From contig NW_004454166.1 in the NCBI RefSeq assembly GCF_000283155.1, forward strand, positions 15,418,100-15,482,099: a DNA stretch of 64,000 nt, given 5' to 3'. The notes under the pieces were generated by a model. It ran no database searches and had not been told where the DNA came from. It saw nothing but the letters and a program-made list of their open reading frames with translations. Shown one piece after another: positions 25,191-37,825 of this stretch (the stretch's first letter is position 1; every line of letters begins with the position of its first letter). This DNA is from Ceratotherium simum simum. Lineage: Eukaryota; Chordata; Mammalia; Perissodactyla; Rhinocerotidae. The position numbers were made by a program, and so were the translations under genes.

Positions 25191-25390
25191 GGGCCGGCCC
25201 CGTGGCTTGGAGGTTAAGTGCGCGCGCTCCGCTGCTGGCAGCCCGGGTTCGGATCCCGGGCGCGCACCGACGCACTGCTTCTCCGGCCATGCTGAGGCCG
25301 CGTCCCACATACAGCAACTAGAAGGATGGCAGCTGTGACATACAACTATCTACTGGGGCTTTGGGGGGAAAAAATAAACAAAATAAAATC
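25191..25390 (+). repeat. ERE SINE, short form (reference copy)
   Basis: Close to the likely consensus, with an 18-bp perfect target duplication TTTAAATTATGAGCACAG (25173-25190, 25391-25408). tRNA ancestry is visible as an A-box-like TGGCTTGGAGGTTAAGTG and a B-box-like GGTTCGGATCCC, the internal RNA polymerase III promoter. Confidence 0.97.
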
Positions 25391-25672
25391 TTTAAATTAT
25401 GAGCACAGTTCTTTCTAAAATGAAAAAGAAAATTAAGAAAATATAATAGCCTCTAAATAAAATACAAAGGGATATAACAGCCTAAGAGAGAGGCAAATGA
25501 GAATTCCACCAAAGGACTTAAAAGACAGATTAGTGAAAAACAAGAATAAAGCACTGTCACGAAAGTCAGACGTTTCCAAGAGAAGAATAAGAGCGCCAAA
25601 AGTGCAAAACACCTTTCCGTCATCCAAAGAAGTTACCTGCTGGGAGGAACCAACTCTTAGCCCATAATTTTG

Positions 25673-25910
25673 TGTGTGTGTGAGAGGAAGATTTGCCCTG
25701 AGCTAACATCTGTTGCCAATCTTGCTCTTCTTTTTGCTTGAGGCAGATGAGCCCTGAGCTAACATCTGTGCCAATGTTCCTCTATTTTGTATGTGGGCTG
25801 TCACTCAACAGCATGGCTGATGAGCGGAGTAGGTCCACACCTGGGATCCAAACCCAGGCCGCCGAAGCAGAGCGCAGGGAACTTTAACCACTTGCCCACG
25901 GGGCTGGCTC
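25673..25910 (-). repeat. ERE SINE, medium form
   Basis: Target duplication CTTAGCCCATAATTTTG / CTTAGGCCATAATTTTG with one mismatch (25656-25672, 25911-25927). Confidence 0.93.
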
Positions 25911-26024
25911 CTTAGGCCATAATTTTGATATCAAAAAGCTAGAAAGAACAGATTTTCAGGAAAGTATTCTCTTGGAGGTACATGAGGTTACCTAAAAGGC
26001 ATCTACAGAAGGTGTTCAACTTTT

Positions 26025-26272
26025 TTCTTTTTTAAGGCTCCATTTTACCCTTCCTCACCTTCTACTCCTTTTTTTTTCCCCCCTCCCCAAAGCCCCAGTG
26101 CATGGTTGTATATCCTAGTTGTAAGTCCTTCTAGTTCTTCTATGCGAGCCACTGCCACAGCATGGTAAAGGACAGATGGGTGGTGTGGTTCTGCAACTGG
26201 GAAACAAACCCAGGCCCCCGAAGCAGTGAGAGCACTGAACTTGAACCACTAGGCCATCAGCGCTGGCTCAAA
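26025..26272 (-). repeat. ERE SINE, old diverged copy
   Basis: Left part is a T-rich tail with unusual extra sequence, then the CCCCAAAGCCCCAGTG block and a degraded tRNA-like head. Flanked by GTGTTCAACTTTT (26012-26024) and GTGTTCATCTTTT (26273-26285). Confidence 0.8.
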
Positions 26273-26285
26273 GTGTTCATCTTTT

Positions 26286-26532
26286 GTGTGTGTGTGTGAG
26301 GAAGATCAGCCCTGAGCTAACACCCATGGCCAATCCTCCTCTTTTTGCTGAGGAAGATTGGCCCTGGGCTAACATCCGTGCCCACCTTCCTCTACTTTAT
26401 ACGGGACGCCACCACAGCATGGCTTGACCAGCAGTGCATCGGTGCACGGCCAGGATACGAACCTGCAAACCCTGGGCCGCTGCAGCGGAGTGCACGCACT
26501 TAACCCCTTGCGCCACCAGGCCAGTCTCAAAA
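26286..26532 (-). repeat. ERE SINE, medium form
   Basis: Placed directly after the previous ERE at the same target site: a third copy of the duplication, GTGTTCAACTTTT, follows at 26533-26545. Confidence 0.93.
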
Positions 26533-26607
26533 GTGTTCAACTTTTTAATACAGGCCCCAGGCAAGTTTTGCCAGCTAAGAATCCAAAAGGTTAACTGTAG
26601 TCTTCTT

Positions 26608-26913
26608 TTTTTTGTGTGTGTGTGAGGAAGATCAGCCCTGAGCTAACATCCATGCTAATCCTCCTCTTTTTGCTGATGAAGACTGGCTCTGAGCTAACAT
26701 CTATTGCCAATCCTCCTCCTTTTCTCCCCCAAAGCCCCAGTAGATAGTTGTATGTCATAGTTGCACATCCTTCTAGTTGCTGTATGTGGGACGCGGCCTC
26801 AGCATGGCCAGAGAAGCGGTGCGTCGGTGCACACCTGGGATCCGAACCCGGGCCGCCAGTAGCGGAGCGCACGCACTTAACCACACTTAACCGCTAAGCC
26901 ACGGGGCCGGCCC
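26608..26913 (-). repeat. ERE SINE, long form
   Basis: 16-bp target duplication TAACTGTAGTCTTCTT (26592-26607, 26914-26929). Contains a small internal duplication of ACACTTAACC near the head, at 26873-26892. Confidence 0.95.
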
Positions 26914-27529
26914 TAACTGTAGTCTTCTTAATGCACACAAACCATTTCAGTTTCAATTCGGGGAGGGAAGTAAGTTTGCTGATGGTTCTATTTCTATCTC
27001 ACTCAATAAACTCTGTTACCTAGTTTCCTAACGAATAAATCTCCAAGCAACCATTAACGTAAAATTATTCCTTGCTTACTGAATCAAGTCTAAATGTATT
27101 GTGATGGCCATTAAAAGCTCTTTCTAATCTAGACCTCCTACTCACAATTAACACCCCTGTCTTGTAATCTTCCCCAAATACATCATATTTATTCCTGCAT
27201 CTTTTTATGCTATTCTTCTGCCTTAAACACTATCCCTTCACTACATATCCATTCCTATCTACTGGTCACAGGTAAATGCTACTACACCCTTAAAATTTTT
27301 CTATCCCAAAAGTGAAGAGGTTGAACTTACTTTTGATTGTCTTTCAACGCTAAAATGTGTATGGTTCTAGGAGTGTAATATACTTCACATAATATATTCT
27401 TTCTATCTGATAACTATCAATATCACACATTTTATCAAATACGTACACAAAGTTTTTTCTCAGCTACTTTGAAGTCTATTTTTGTGCCTTATACTTGATT
27501 ATACTCCCCCATATCCTGTAGCAGAGTTT

Positions 27530-27930
27530 CAGGTGCAATATAATGGCTCTCTGCCTTGGCTATGCATTACAATCACATATCCAGTTTAAAATAAATACTA
27601 CATACCAGGTCCTATCCCAGAGATTTTTTTTTTTTTTAAGATTTTATTTATTTATTTCCCACCCCAAAGCCCCAGTAGATAGTTGTATGTCATAGCTGCA
27701 CATCCTTCTAGTTGCTGTACGTGGGACGCGGTCTCAGCATGGCCGGAGAAGCGGTGCATCAGTGCGTGCCCGGGATCCGAACCCGGGCTGCCAGCAGCGG
27801 AGCGTGTGCACTTAACCACTAGCCACGGGGCCAGCCCGATCCCAGAGATTCTTAACCAGTAGATCTAGGCTGAAGCCTGGGCACCTGTATATTTCCAAAG
27901 CTCTAATGTGTAGCCAATTGAGAACTACTA
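27530..27930 (-). mobile_element. MER5-like hAT element split by an ERE
   Basis: Diverged copy with GCATTACAATCACAT, CCAGGTCCTATCCCAGAGAT and a right end like CAATTGAGAACTACT. The ERE at 27626-27838 lies inside. Confidence 0.5.
27626..27838 (-). repeat. ERE SINE, short form
   Basis: Target duplication ATCCCAGAGATT at 27614-27625 and 27839-27850. Confidence 0.95.
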
Positions 27931-27984
27931 TAAACTGTAATGAACACAGTAGCATAATGGCAAAATGGTTTAAAAATGTAGTTT

Positions 27985-28180
27985 TCTAGAGTAGTCCAGA
28001 TCTAGGTTTGAACTGGCTCCTCAAACTTAACTTACCTTTGTATGATACTACATATTATTGAACCTCTCCAGGGCTCAGTTTGCTCATTTTAAAATGAGGA
28101 TCATAATGGTATCCATCCTCATGGGTTGCTCTAAGGATTAATATTTCTAATACATAGGTCTCATTAAACACTGGCAAATA
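27985..28180 (+). repeat. MIR SINE
   Basis: Shows AGGTTTGAACTGGCTC, then CTCAGTTTGCTCATTTTAAA and ATGGGTTGCTCTAAGGATTA, matching MIR order and orientation. Confidence 0.6.
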
Positions 28181-29219
28181 AATGCTAATGATTAATCACT
28201 CAGTCCTTTTCAAAAGATATATATGCCAATAGTTACATGTATTCAATGTAATCAGTACTGGACAGTAATCTCCTAAAGGTGAAAGATACCATTCTTTCAG
28301 TAAAGGAAACTTTCTGAAGTTTTAAAAAGAAATCCCACCTTCCAATTCTAATAAAAATTTCCTTCTCGCAGATGAAGTGATAAAAAACTTGATTTTGATA
28401 AAACGTCCTTAAAAACACAAAGCAATAATTTTTGCATTTTATGTAACAAACTTAAAATATGTATTCACTTCTAGAGTTGAAACTCTCTTTGTATACGATT
28501 GCATAGGAGATTTAATCAAGTCCCATTATGATTAACCTTTGAGAATGAAAAAAAATAAAGCATGTAACTGCCTGGGCATTACAGTTTTTCCTGCAGAACA
28601 CTGATGAGATTCGTTTAGAGAAAAAAGTAAAAATGTTCACTATAACCATCCTTATTTAAGCATCTTTGCATACTTATCCAATTATCTCAAAATAAACCAG
28701 TAGATGTTAAAGAGCTAGATCACTTTTCATTTTGATAATTCACTTATATCTTAATATGCATTTTACAAAGTTATAATATGAATCTATGTTCCTCTCTGTA
28801 ATCCTTTTAACTGATAAGCTTTTGCGCCATTTTGTTACACTCTTCATCGTAATTATTTTTAAGAAATTCTTAAAATTCTTTGATGGCATATTTAACTATT
28901 CTATTATTAAATACTGATGTTACTTGCAATTTATTGATACCATAAATTATGCTGCATTAATTCTTTTAAAATATAGCATTTCCTGTATTTTGTACTCTAT
29001 CCATAGAATATTCAGAAGTGAAACAGACAATTCTTCCTTCTTAAGTGGAAGGTAAAACTACAGGAAATCTCAAATTCCTACTTAATGTAGAGTAATTTCA
29101 AGTTACTACTACACAACAAGTGACTACTAAGAAGCATTTTTTTATTTCTACAGGGGTCTTTCAAATATTGTTAGAATTAGCACATGACCAGCTCATTTTA
29201 ATATTACTCAAGAGTCTGG

Positions 29220-29895
29220 CTCACAGTATGTGTAGTAAAGAATTTAAACCTTGGCCAAAGAGAAGTCTGACTTTTGCCCTCTCCTGAGAGGTAATCTCTA
29301 AGACCCTGGAAGGTCATGCCTGAGAGAAGTGTCCTTTTTTTTTTACCTAGGGGCTTTGGGTCACCAGAGAGTCTTACGGTAGGGGATGGCCACACCAAAA
29401 AAGATCAATAATGTGGTTTAGGTGGGCGCTTTTGGTCACACCTGGAGGGGCTGGAGACTGAAAACTCTGATCAGCTTCAAGCGCAATCAATTATGCCTAC
29501 ATAAAGGAGCCCCTCAATAAAAAGGTAATCACCAAAGCACAGATGAACCCCCCTGTTTGACAATACTCCACGAGTACTGTCATACATTGATGCTGGGAAA
29601 GTAATGTGTCCTAACTCCACAGGGAGAGGACAAAGGAAGCGCTGCATCTGGTATTTCCCCAGACTTGGCCTCATGTGTTTCTTCCCTTGGTTGATTTAAA
29701 TCTACATCCTTTCCCTGTAATAATCAGTAACCATGAGTATAACAGCTTTCAGTGAGTTCTGTAAGTCCTTCTAGCAAATTATGGGACCTGAGAGTGGCTT
29801 TGGAAACCCCCAAGACTTACAGTTGGTGTCAGAAGCGAAGGCAGTCTTTTGTGGACTATGTCCCCTAACTTTGCAGTTGGCCCAATTCCTCTCAT
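29220..29895 (+). mobile_element. LTR-like sequence
   Basis: Contains TACATAAAGGAGCCCCTCAA, an AATAAA (29516-29521), and a right part with TTACAGTTGGTGTCAGAAGC, reminiscent of an LTR followed by a tRNA-primer-type region. No coding remains. Boundaries and family uncertain. Confidence 0.4.
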
Positions 29896-30031
29896 GGTTA
29901 AACGATGAATCAATAGAGCAAATATAATAAAACTATTCATTTAACAGATTTTAAAAAACTGTATTCTACCCTCTGAATTACCATTTGGACTTCTAACTGT
30001 ACAAGAAAAATTTAGTCTAAAAATGTGATCA

Positions 30032-30352
30032 GGGCAGGCCCGGTGGCTTAGCGGTTGGGTGCGCGCACTCCGCTACTGGCAGCCTGGGTTCGGATCCCAG
30101 GCGCCCACTGACGCACCACTTCTCCGGCCATGCTAAGGCCGCGTCCCACATACAGCAACTAGAAGGATGTGCAACTACGACATACAGCTATCTACTGGGG
30201 CTCTGGGGAAGAAAAAAAGGAGGAGGACTGGCAATAGGTGTTAGCTCAGAGCCGGTCTTCCTCAGCAAAAAGAGGGGGATTAGCACGGATGTTAGCTCAG
30301 GGCTGATCTCCCTCACAAAAAAAAATAATAATAAAAAAAATTTAAAAAAAAA
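30032..30352 (+). repeat. ERE SINE, long form
   Basis: Target duplication TAAAAATGTGATCA at 30018-30031 and 30353-30366. A/T-rich tail. Confidence 0.95.
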
Positions 30353-30366
30353 TAAAAATGTGATCA

Positions 30367-30546
30367 AGGGCCACCCCTGGTGGCCTAGTGGTTAAGTTCA
30401 GCAGGCTTTGCTTTGGTTCCCAGGCATGGACCTACACCACCCATCTGTCAGTGGCCATGCTGTGACGGCGGCTCACAGACAAAATAGAGCAAGACTGGCA
30501 ACAGATGTTAGCTCAGGGAAAATCTTCCAAAGCAAAAAAAAAAAGA
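30367..30546 (+). repeat. ERE SINE, older shortened form
   Basis: Begins immediately after the duplication of its neighbour and is followed by GTGATCAA (30547-30554), a third copy of the same site. Tail has one GATGTTAG repeat only. Confidence 0.9.
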
Positions 30547-31007
30547 GTGATCAAATATTCAAGTATAGAAAAAATGGAAAAATTACCTTAATTTATACGG
30601 CATCTTAAATAAATTAATGCAATATCTTAACTGTCACATTAAGTGTATTCACACAAAATATAAATCATCATAATAAGGAAATGGTGAAAATTGTAGTCTT
30701 CAAAATAAAATCATTTAACTTTGGTAATTCTACTAGATCTTTCAATAATAACAGGAAGAGCTTTTTAAAAAATGCCTAAAATAATGCATAAGTAAAGAAA
30801 GCCTAGTATAGTACTGAGTAAAATGTTGGAATGGCTATTTTGGTGTTTATTGTCTTATTATACAACAAGAAAAATTAAAATATTTGATCCTAAGGGCTCA
30901 TATCTGGAAATTCTGTTTTACATCAGAGACGGGGTATACCACTCATCATATAACATAAACAACATATCTCTCAAATAATTTTGATACTTTAAAAAACTGG
31001 TAACTTT

Positions 31008-31256
31008 CTTTAGGGGCCGATCCTGTGGCCTAGTGATTAAGCTCAGCGCACTCCGCTTTGGCGGCCCAGGTTCGGTTCCTGGGCATAGACCTACACCACT
31101 TGTTTGAGGCCATGGTGTTGACAGCAACCCATATACAAAACAGAGGAAGACTGTCACAGATGTTAGCTCAGGGCAAATCTTCCTCAAGCAAAAAGAGGAA
31201 GATTGGCAACAGATGTTAGCTCATGGTGACTCTTCCTCAGCAAAAAAACAACAAAA
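31008..31256 (+). repeat. ERE SINE, medium form
   Basis: Diverged head (GGGGCCGATCCTGTGGC). Target duplication AAACTGGTAACTTT just left of 31008 and again from 31261. Confidence 0.92.
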
Positions 31257-31368
31257 AAAAAAACTGGTAACTTTTGACCCTAATAATTTCAGGGTATGAT
31301 AAACAAAAGACAAAGAGAGCAAAGGCAGTTTACATGTGAAAATGCAGTCTTAAAATACAAGTATTCTG

Positions 31369-31590
31369 GGGCTGGCCTGGTGGCGTAGCAGTGAAGTTAG
31401 CGCATTCCACTTCAGCAGCCCAGGGTTCACCAGTTTGGATCCTGGGTGCAGACCTACTCACTGCTCATCAAGCCATGCTGAGGCGGTGTCCCACACAGAA
31501 GAACTAAAAAGACCTACAACGAGGAAATACAACTATGTACCAGGGCTTGGGGGGGGGGGCGGGAAGCAAAAGAGGAAGACTGGCAACTAT
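31369..31590 (+). repeat. ERE SINE, diverged
   Basis: Head GGGGCTGGCCTGGTGGCG, degraded middle, and a G-run of ten bases where the GGGGCTTTGGGG block would be, then a short GGAAGACTGGCAAC tail. Confidence 0.88.
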
Positions 31591-31699
31591 TTTCTGAAAT
31601 ATATATACACTTATAAGTTTTTTCATTAAGCCAATCATTGAAACTTCCCTCTTCTCACACGTTCATAAACAAAACCTAGCAATTTTTTAAATTTCTCAT

Positions 31700-31865
31700 A
31701 ACAAAGAGCTGGAAAGCCTAATATCATTGTGCAAATGAGGAAACTAAGGCACAAATGAGTTAAGTAACTTACACAAATCACACTACAAATAAAGAGTTGG
31801 GGTCAGGATTCAAACCCATGTAAGCCAATTTCAGAGTCCATGCTTTTAACTGCTACATTAAAATG
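31700..31865 (-). repeat. MIR SINE
   Basis: Antisense MIR with AATGAGGAAACTAAGGCACA, TAAGTAACTTACACAAATCA and GGATTCAAACCCATG in the expected reversed order. Confidence 0.65.
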
Positions 31866-32779
31866 CCAAAATATTAAACTATCCCTATGCTGATAATAAG
31901 AGATTAGTTAAATGAGTTACAGTCTATCCATGCAATGAAATAGTAGTGGTTACTTAAATGATGAAGCACCATACTTATCAACCTGGATATAAATTCACAA
32001 AAACATTGTTCATTTTGAAAGTAATATGTATTAATTATGTATTATATTTCCTATTTTTGTAAAAATAAAATAATAATAAAGATGCACACATATCGTGAGC
32101 ATATACGTAAAGGTCTAAAAGCAAATTCACCTAAACGTTGCCAGGGATTATTATATCTGGCTTTTACTTTCTCTTTTATATTTGTCAAGTTTAAATATTA
32201 ATCAATCAGAGAGAAAAGGACTATTTTCATTCTGAAAAATAATGAACTTAAAAATTTTGCCAACACTCTTCTCAAACTCCACGGCTGGGTCTTTCAATCA
32301 AACACATTTCATGAGGACTTTTGGTCAATTCTACCAGTGACCATTTTATTGAACATATTATCGTACCAAAAATGTTAACAAAAATCTTTTTAAATTTAAT
32401 ATTTATTTTTGCATTGTTTAGTGATTTGCAAGTACCTCTGAATTTTATATTAACTAAACTGTATGAACTTAGGCTAGTTTTCATGTGTCTTTAGTTCGAG
32501 AAAGAACATTAGGAAATCAGAGTAAATGGTAATGAGTCCCAAGAGATGGAATTCCAATGCATCACAAAAATAGCATTGTATTCTAACCTCCTTTTCATCT
32601 TAGCGAAACTACAAATACATTTTACTGTTTTAGCAGACTGGAAGCTATGCTTCTATCTCTAATTCTAATAAAATGGTATACTATTTGTACTAGAACAAAC
32701 CAACTTCCAAAAAATAACGGAGCTTATTAACCAAACACCGTCTGGAATATTAATTTTCCTAAAGCTAACAGAGACATCA

Positions 32780-32935
32780 AGGTGTAAAGAAGAGTATGGG
32801 CTTTGGAAACAAACCTTTGTTTGAATCCAGCCCTTGTCACTTACCCATCTGACCCAGGGTATTAGGTTATAGTAACATCCTAGGTTTGGTATCCTCTTCT
32901 GTAAAACTGGTCTAATATTATAATAGATATGTAAG
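32780..32935 (+). repeat. MIR SINE
   Basis: Partial sense copy with GTATGGGCTTTGGAAAC, TTTGAATCCAGCCCTTGTCAC and CTTCTGTAAAACTGG. Confidence 0.5.
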
Positions 32936-33534
32936 GCCCCTTTTAAAAGGTCTTCTTGTATACTGCTACCTAGCAGGGATAAAACACATTTTTTAATCAG
33001 AGGCAGGGGGGGCAAAAGCAGTACCGGTGAACAGAACACTGATGTTCCGTCTACTTATGCTATCAATAATTGAGGGAAGTGTTGAAATCTATGACTAATT
33101 ACAGATTTGGCTATCTCTTCTTTCACCCAAAACTGCCGTACATCTTCTCAGGAAAATGTCTTATTTTCTTGAGCAGGAGTCCTCTCTCAAACGACAAATT
33201 CTAAAATCTCAGGAGTGCTAGTAGCTCAGTCTAAAAGGTTGATTCTCTTCAGCTACTACTGCTCCTTGGTTGTTGACGCTATTGCTCCAACATGTCATCA
33301 CTAGCAGTACAGCTGCTGAATGAGGTTCCTGTCTGCAACAGTGACTGAGCACAAACCACTGTTAATCTGCCAATATTTCCTCTACAAGTAAAGAAGGAAA
33401 CTCTCCTCTGGTTAGTCACAGTTACTGTTGCTCCTAACCTCCCAAAGTTATAGAGCTCTCAAATTCTATACACATTCATCCATTCTCTCCCTCTCTCCAC
33501 CCCCCTCACATACACACACTCCCCTACTGCCCAA

Positions 33535-34110
33535 ACATTTCAGTGTTAGCATCTAGAATTAGCCTCAAGACCACCCCCAGGCTCAATAATTCTCTAGAAG
33601 GACACACGGGACTTGGCATATAGTTGTGTACACGGCTAAGACTTATTACAGCAGAAGAATACAAAGCAAAGTAGCAAAAGAGAAAGGTATATGGGGCAAA
33701 AATCTAGAGGAAACTAAACATTAGCTTCCAAGAGTTCTCTCCCACAGGAGCCACAAGGAACACACTTAATTACTCCAGCAATGAATTGTGATTAACACAT
33801 GTGGAATGCTGTCTGCCAGGGAAGGTCATTAGAGACTCATTGCCCAGGGTTTTTATTGCGGGCTGGTCACACAGACACCTTCTGCCTAGCATGTACCAAA
33901 AGACTCCCAGAAAGCAAGTATAAACCTTATCATTTACACAAACAGTCTAGGCACAATGAGCCACTCTTATCATTTAAGCACAGGTCATATCAATATAGGA
34001 AACTGTTTACCAGCCAACATACCAGCCAAGGGTCAACCTTACAAGCAGCCTTTCTAAGGAGAGCAGTCTGCAGCCTGCTACATTAACTAGTTTCTGCACA
34101 CTTCCCAACC
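33535..34110 (-). mobile_element. Probable LTR-class repeat
   Basis: Matches a common mammalian repeat with TTCTCTAGAAGGACACACGG, GGCATATAGTTGTGTACACG, GACTTATTACAGCAG and GGGTTTTTATTGCGGGCTGG in order. I remember this as LTR-type but cannot fix the family or strand firmly. Confidence 0.4.
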
Positions 34111-34319
34111 CCAAATGGCCAAGCAAGTCTGAATTCTTCTTGCAGCTCTCTGGCAAGGCTGGAACCCAGACGCACTTCTTCAATTAAGGTTCTACTTCCA
34201 GTCATTGCTGCTGCTACTGCTGCATTAGCAATGGATTTGAAAGTGGGGGGAACTGGAGGCTCTGCGCTGCCTCCATAAGATCAGAGACAGAATAGAGCGT
34301 TGGGTTAAATGGATTAAAC

Positions 34320-34515
34320 GGCACAGGCTATAGAGGCACATCCTCTGGATTCAAATCCTGGCTCCACTACTTGTTATGTGATGGATAAGTTATTCGGTCT
34401 CTTTGTACCTCAGTTTCCGCATCCGAAATGGGGAAAATACAAACATCTTCCTCAGGGGGTGTTGTGAGGATTACATGCAAAAATACACACACAGTACTTA
34501 GTAGCTATTATTATT
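34320..34515 (+). repeat. MIR SINE
   Basis: Well-preserved sense copy: GGATTCAAATCCTGGCTCCA, ACCTCAGTTTCCGCATC and GTTGTGAGGATTACATG. Confidence 0.75.
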
Positions 34516-34659
34516 TAAAAAGAAGTTTCCCTCCACCTCTGCCTATCATTCGATCTCATGTTAACTGACAATTAAAATAACCAGGTTCTTATACCCATGG
34601 TCATGACACTACATTAGTAAAAGCCAAGGTACGAAAGTATACCATCAATTTACAGTGGA

Positions 34660-35810
34660 GAAAATGGACTTTTTAATAAATGGTATTTGGACAACTGGGT
34701 AGCCATTTGGAAAAAGATAAAACTGACTCCATACCTCACACCACACATCAGGATAAACCCAAATGCATCATTATCTAATTGTGAAAAATTAGTATTAGAA
34801 GTATTAGAAGAAAACACAAGTGAATTCCTTTATACTCCTTGAATGGGGAGAGCCTATCTATGACTCAAAATCCAGAGCTATACTTAAAATAATGATAATA
34901 ATAAATTCAATTATCTAAAAATCAAAAGCCTCCACATGGCAGAAAGTTTCATAAGTAAATCAAAGGACACACTGCAGAAGACATTTGCAATTCATTGTAG
35001 ACAAAGGATTTACCTCTCTAATTTATAAAAAGCTTCTAGAAGTTGAGAAGAAAAAGATTGAGTTAATAGAAAAATACAGGACAAGTACCAACATCCCAAA
35101 GAAAAGGGAATGAAAATAATGCTTAAAGATGTAAAAATATGCTCTACCTCTTATACTCATAAAAGAAATAGAACTAAACCTGAGGTAACATTTCTCACCA
35201 ATAAGACTGGCAAAAATCCAAAAGTTCAACAGCACTATCTTGGCAAGAACCAGGTGGTGCAAAATAGTACTACCCCAAGGAGGTGAACTGGTCCTATTTA
35301 CCTGGAGACACATTTAACCTTGGATATGGCAATTCCATGTCTGGACTCTACTTCACAGATACACCTGCATACACATGAAATGACGTCTGTACAAGATTAT
35401 TCATGAGGAACTGTTTATTCGAGCACAATACTGGAAATAACATAAGAGTCCATCAATAGAGGACTTATTATTAACTTCTATATCCACAAAATAAAATATT
35501 GTGCAGCTGTTAAAAAATTAGAGCGGGGGTGGGAGGGGCTTTGAGGAAGATTCTCCATGTTTTGGTGAAAAAAACCACAGTGTAGAACAGTGCATGTAAA
35601 TATGCTACCTTTTGTATTAGAAGAGGAAGAAAAAAAATGTATATTTGCTTGATTTGCATAAAACAGGTTCAAGAAGGGTAAAGAAAAAACTAGTAAAATT
35701 GTTACCTTTGGGGGAAAAATAAGAAGGGGGACAACACTGTGAACAAGAATTATATACACATAGTTGAATTTATTTTTTGTTGAATTACTTCTGTTAACTT
35801 TTATTTAAGA
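34660..35810 (+). mobile_element. L1 3' region
   Basis: Sense L1 from late ORF2 (GGTATTTGGACAACTGGGTA) through the 3' UTR, ending near the AT-rich run at 35765-35830. Frame thoroughly decayed. Confidence 0.6.
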
Positions 35811-37223
35811 ATTTAATTTTTATTTTTATCAAATACATGTACCATAACAAATCAAATATTACAAGGGAGTTTATATGCTAAAAGCAAATCTTTCCATCCT
35901 AATCCCAATCTTTAAACAGTTCTTAGTTATTGTAATCGTTGTCCCCATAACCCTAGATAATATGCTTATACCACTACTTTTGAGTTATCAACTTTAAAAA
36001 CAAACTCACTAACCTCTAACATGAAAACTTAAGCATTTATCTCTTACACTTCCTCCTTTTTCTGTCCTCTCAATATTAGAAATATATGCTATTAATTCTC
36101 ATATAAGTATCTTTGAACTTTAAATACTATACTTACATCTTTATTGCTTATTTTGTCAATTTGACATTACTTTGTGATTCTCCACTTTGAAAGACAAAGC
36201 CATTTAGTGCTCTATAATCTGTTCTCTCCTTCCCTCTCTCTGCTAGATTCACTTTTATTTTTTTAGTTATGGTTGTTACATTCTGCCCTGCAACAACAGC
36301 ATTCTGAGATTTGTCCATTAATGTCCTGTCCAAAGGTTGACTCAAAGTTGAAACTCAGTAAACAGAATTTACACTTTTACAACTATGTAAATATTGTTCA
36401 AGGAAACCCAATCCTGGCACACTTCACTTTTTACTCTATGGTCTAATGTCACAACTTCAGGATCACTTAAACAAAACTGTTCCTAGAATCAAGATCAACT
36501 GAATTCTTTACTATACTTTACATCAATTTCTTAACATCATGCCACATTCTAATTTGGTTCAAAGTTAGACCATGATTTTCTCATCCCCCCCCTTTTTTTT
36601 TTTTTGCATTCCATGACATTTTTAACTGCCTTTCTTTATTTTCCTCACACTACTATCCTTTATTATATCCTCAAATTTTCCCCAACTCTTTATGACACCA
36701 TTCAGTCTATCTAGTCCCTATTTTTCTTCCCAAGATCTTCCTAAAACTCTCTTTCCTCCTGCTTCAATCTAGAATGACTGCTTTCTAGGTCTCTAAACAG
36801 CTGTTAACTTCAGTCTTCTTTTCTCTTTTCTTCTGGGTTGGCTCAACTTTTTCTTGAACTTCTGTCTTCCTTGTCCTTAGTTTACTTTGTCATTTTGCTG
36901 GAATACATCCTTAAGTAACTACCTAAATGATGGTAAACAGAAGATAAACTTTCTGGGTCCACGCATGTCCGAAAATTCTATCCTCATAATTGTAACCTCA
37001 TAATTAATCATTTGACTTAATAAAGAATTCTGGGTTAAAAATTATTTTTCCTAAGCAAGTTACAAACGCTGTCCCATTTTTATGTAGCACATAGCGTGGC
37101 CAGTAAGATGCCAGTCTGACATTCATTTCTTTCAAGTTGACGTGTTTTTTCCCTACCTGGACACTTTCAGAATCATCTCATCTATGGTAGTCTAAAATTT
37201 CACAATAACATATCTAGGTGATG

Positions 37224-37371
37224 GTCCTTTGTACTCACTGTACTAGCTAATAAATAGGTGGGTCTGAAGTATGAAACTAGCATGAGTTGTTTGACCCACT
37301 GTCCTTTGTTGTACTTGCTGTACTAACTAATAAACAGGTTGATCTGAAGCTTGAAACTAACTTGAGTTGTT
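37224..37371. repeat. Diverged tandem duplication, period about 77 bp
   Basis: Two copies, 37224-37291 and 37301-37371, share GTCCTTTG, GTACT-GCTGTACTA-CTAATAAA, GATCTGAAG/GGTCTGAAG, TGAAACTA and GAGTTGTT. They do not match a repeat I recognise. Confidence 0.7.
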
Positions 37372-37575
37372 AACTCCCATCTCCAAAAGCAACCATGGAG
37401 AAACTGCAGTAGCTAGAGGTATACGTAGATTTCAGGAACCAAAATAATGAAAGAAACACCCTGAGCAAGTTGAAGGTTAACATGAACTGCGATAAGCAGT
37501 GATGGAGATGAGTAACTACAGGTTGCAGTTAAGGAACCAAAAGCATCAGTGAGGGGACAAGTTGGAAGAAAACTT

Positions 37576-37825
37576 TTTTTTTTGAGGAAGATTGACCATG
37601 TGCTAACATCTGTTGCCAATCTTCCTCTTTTTCTTTTTATTCTCCCCAAAGCCCCAGTACATAGTTATATATCACAGTTGTAGAGTTGCAGCTTTCTATG
37701 TGGGACGCCACCTCAGCATAGCTTGATGAGCAGTGAGTAGGTCCATGCCCAGGATCCAAACCGGCGACCCTTGGGCCACCGAAGCAGAACGTGTGAACCC
37801 AACCGCTACCCCACCAGGCCGGCCC
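37576..37825 (-). repeat. ERE SINE, diverged mixed form
   Basis: Tail block TGAGGAAGATTGACC at left joined to the CCCCAAAGCCCCAGTAC block, then a head ending GGCCGGCCC. Flanks GGAAGAAAACTTTT and GGAAGAACGCTTTT may be the target duplication. Confidence 0.88.
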
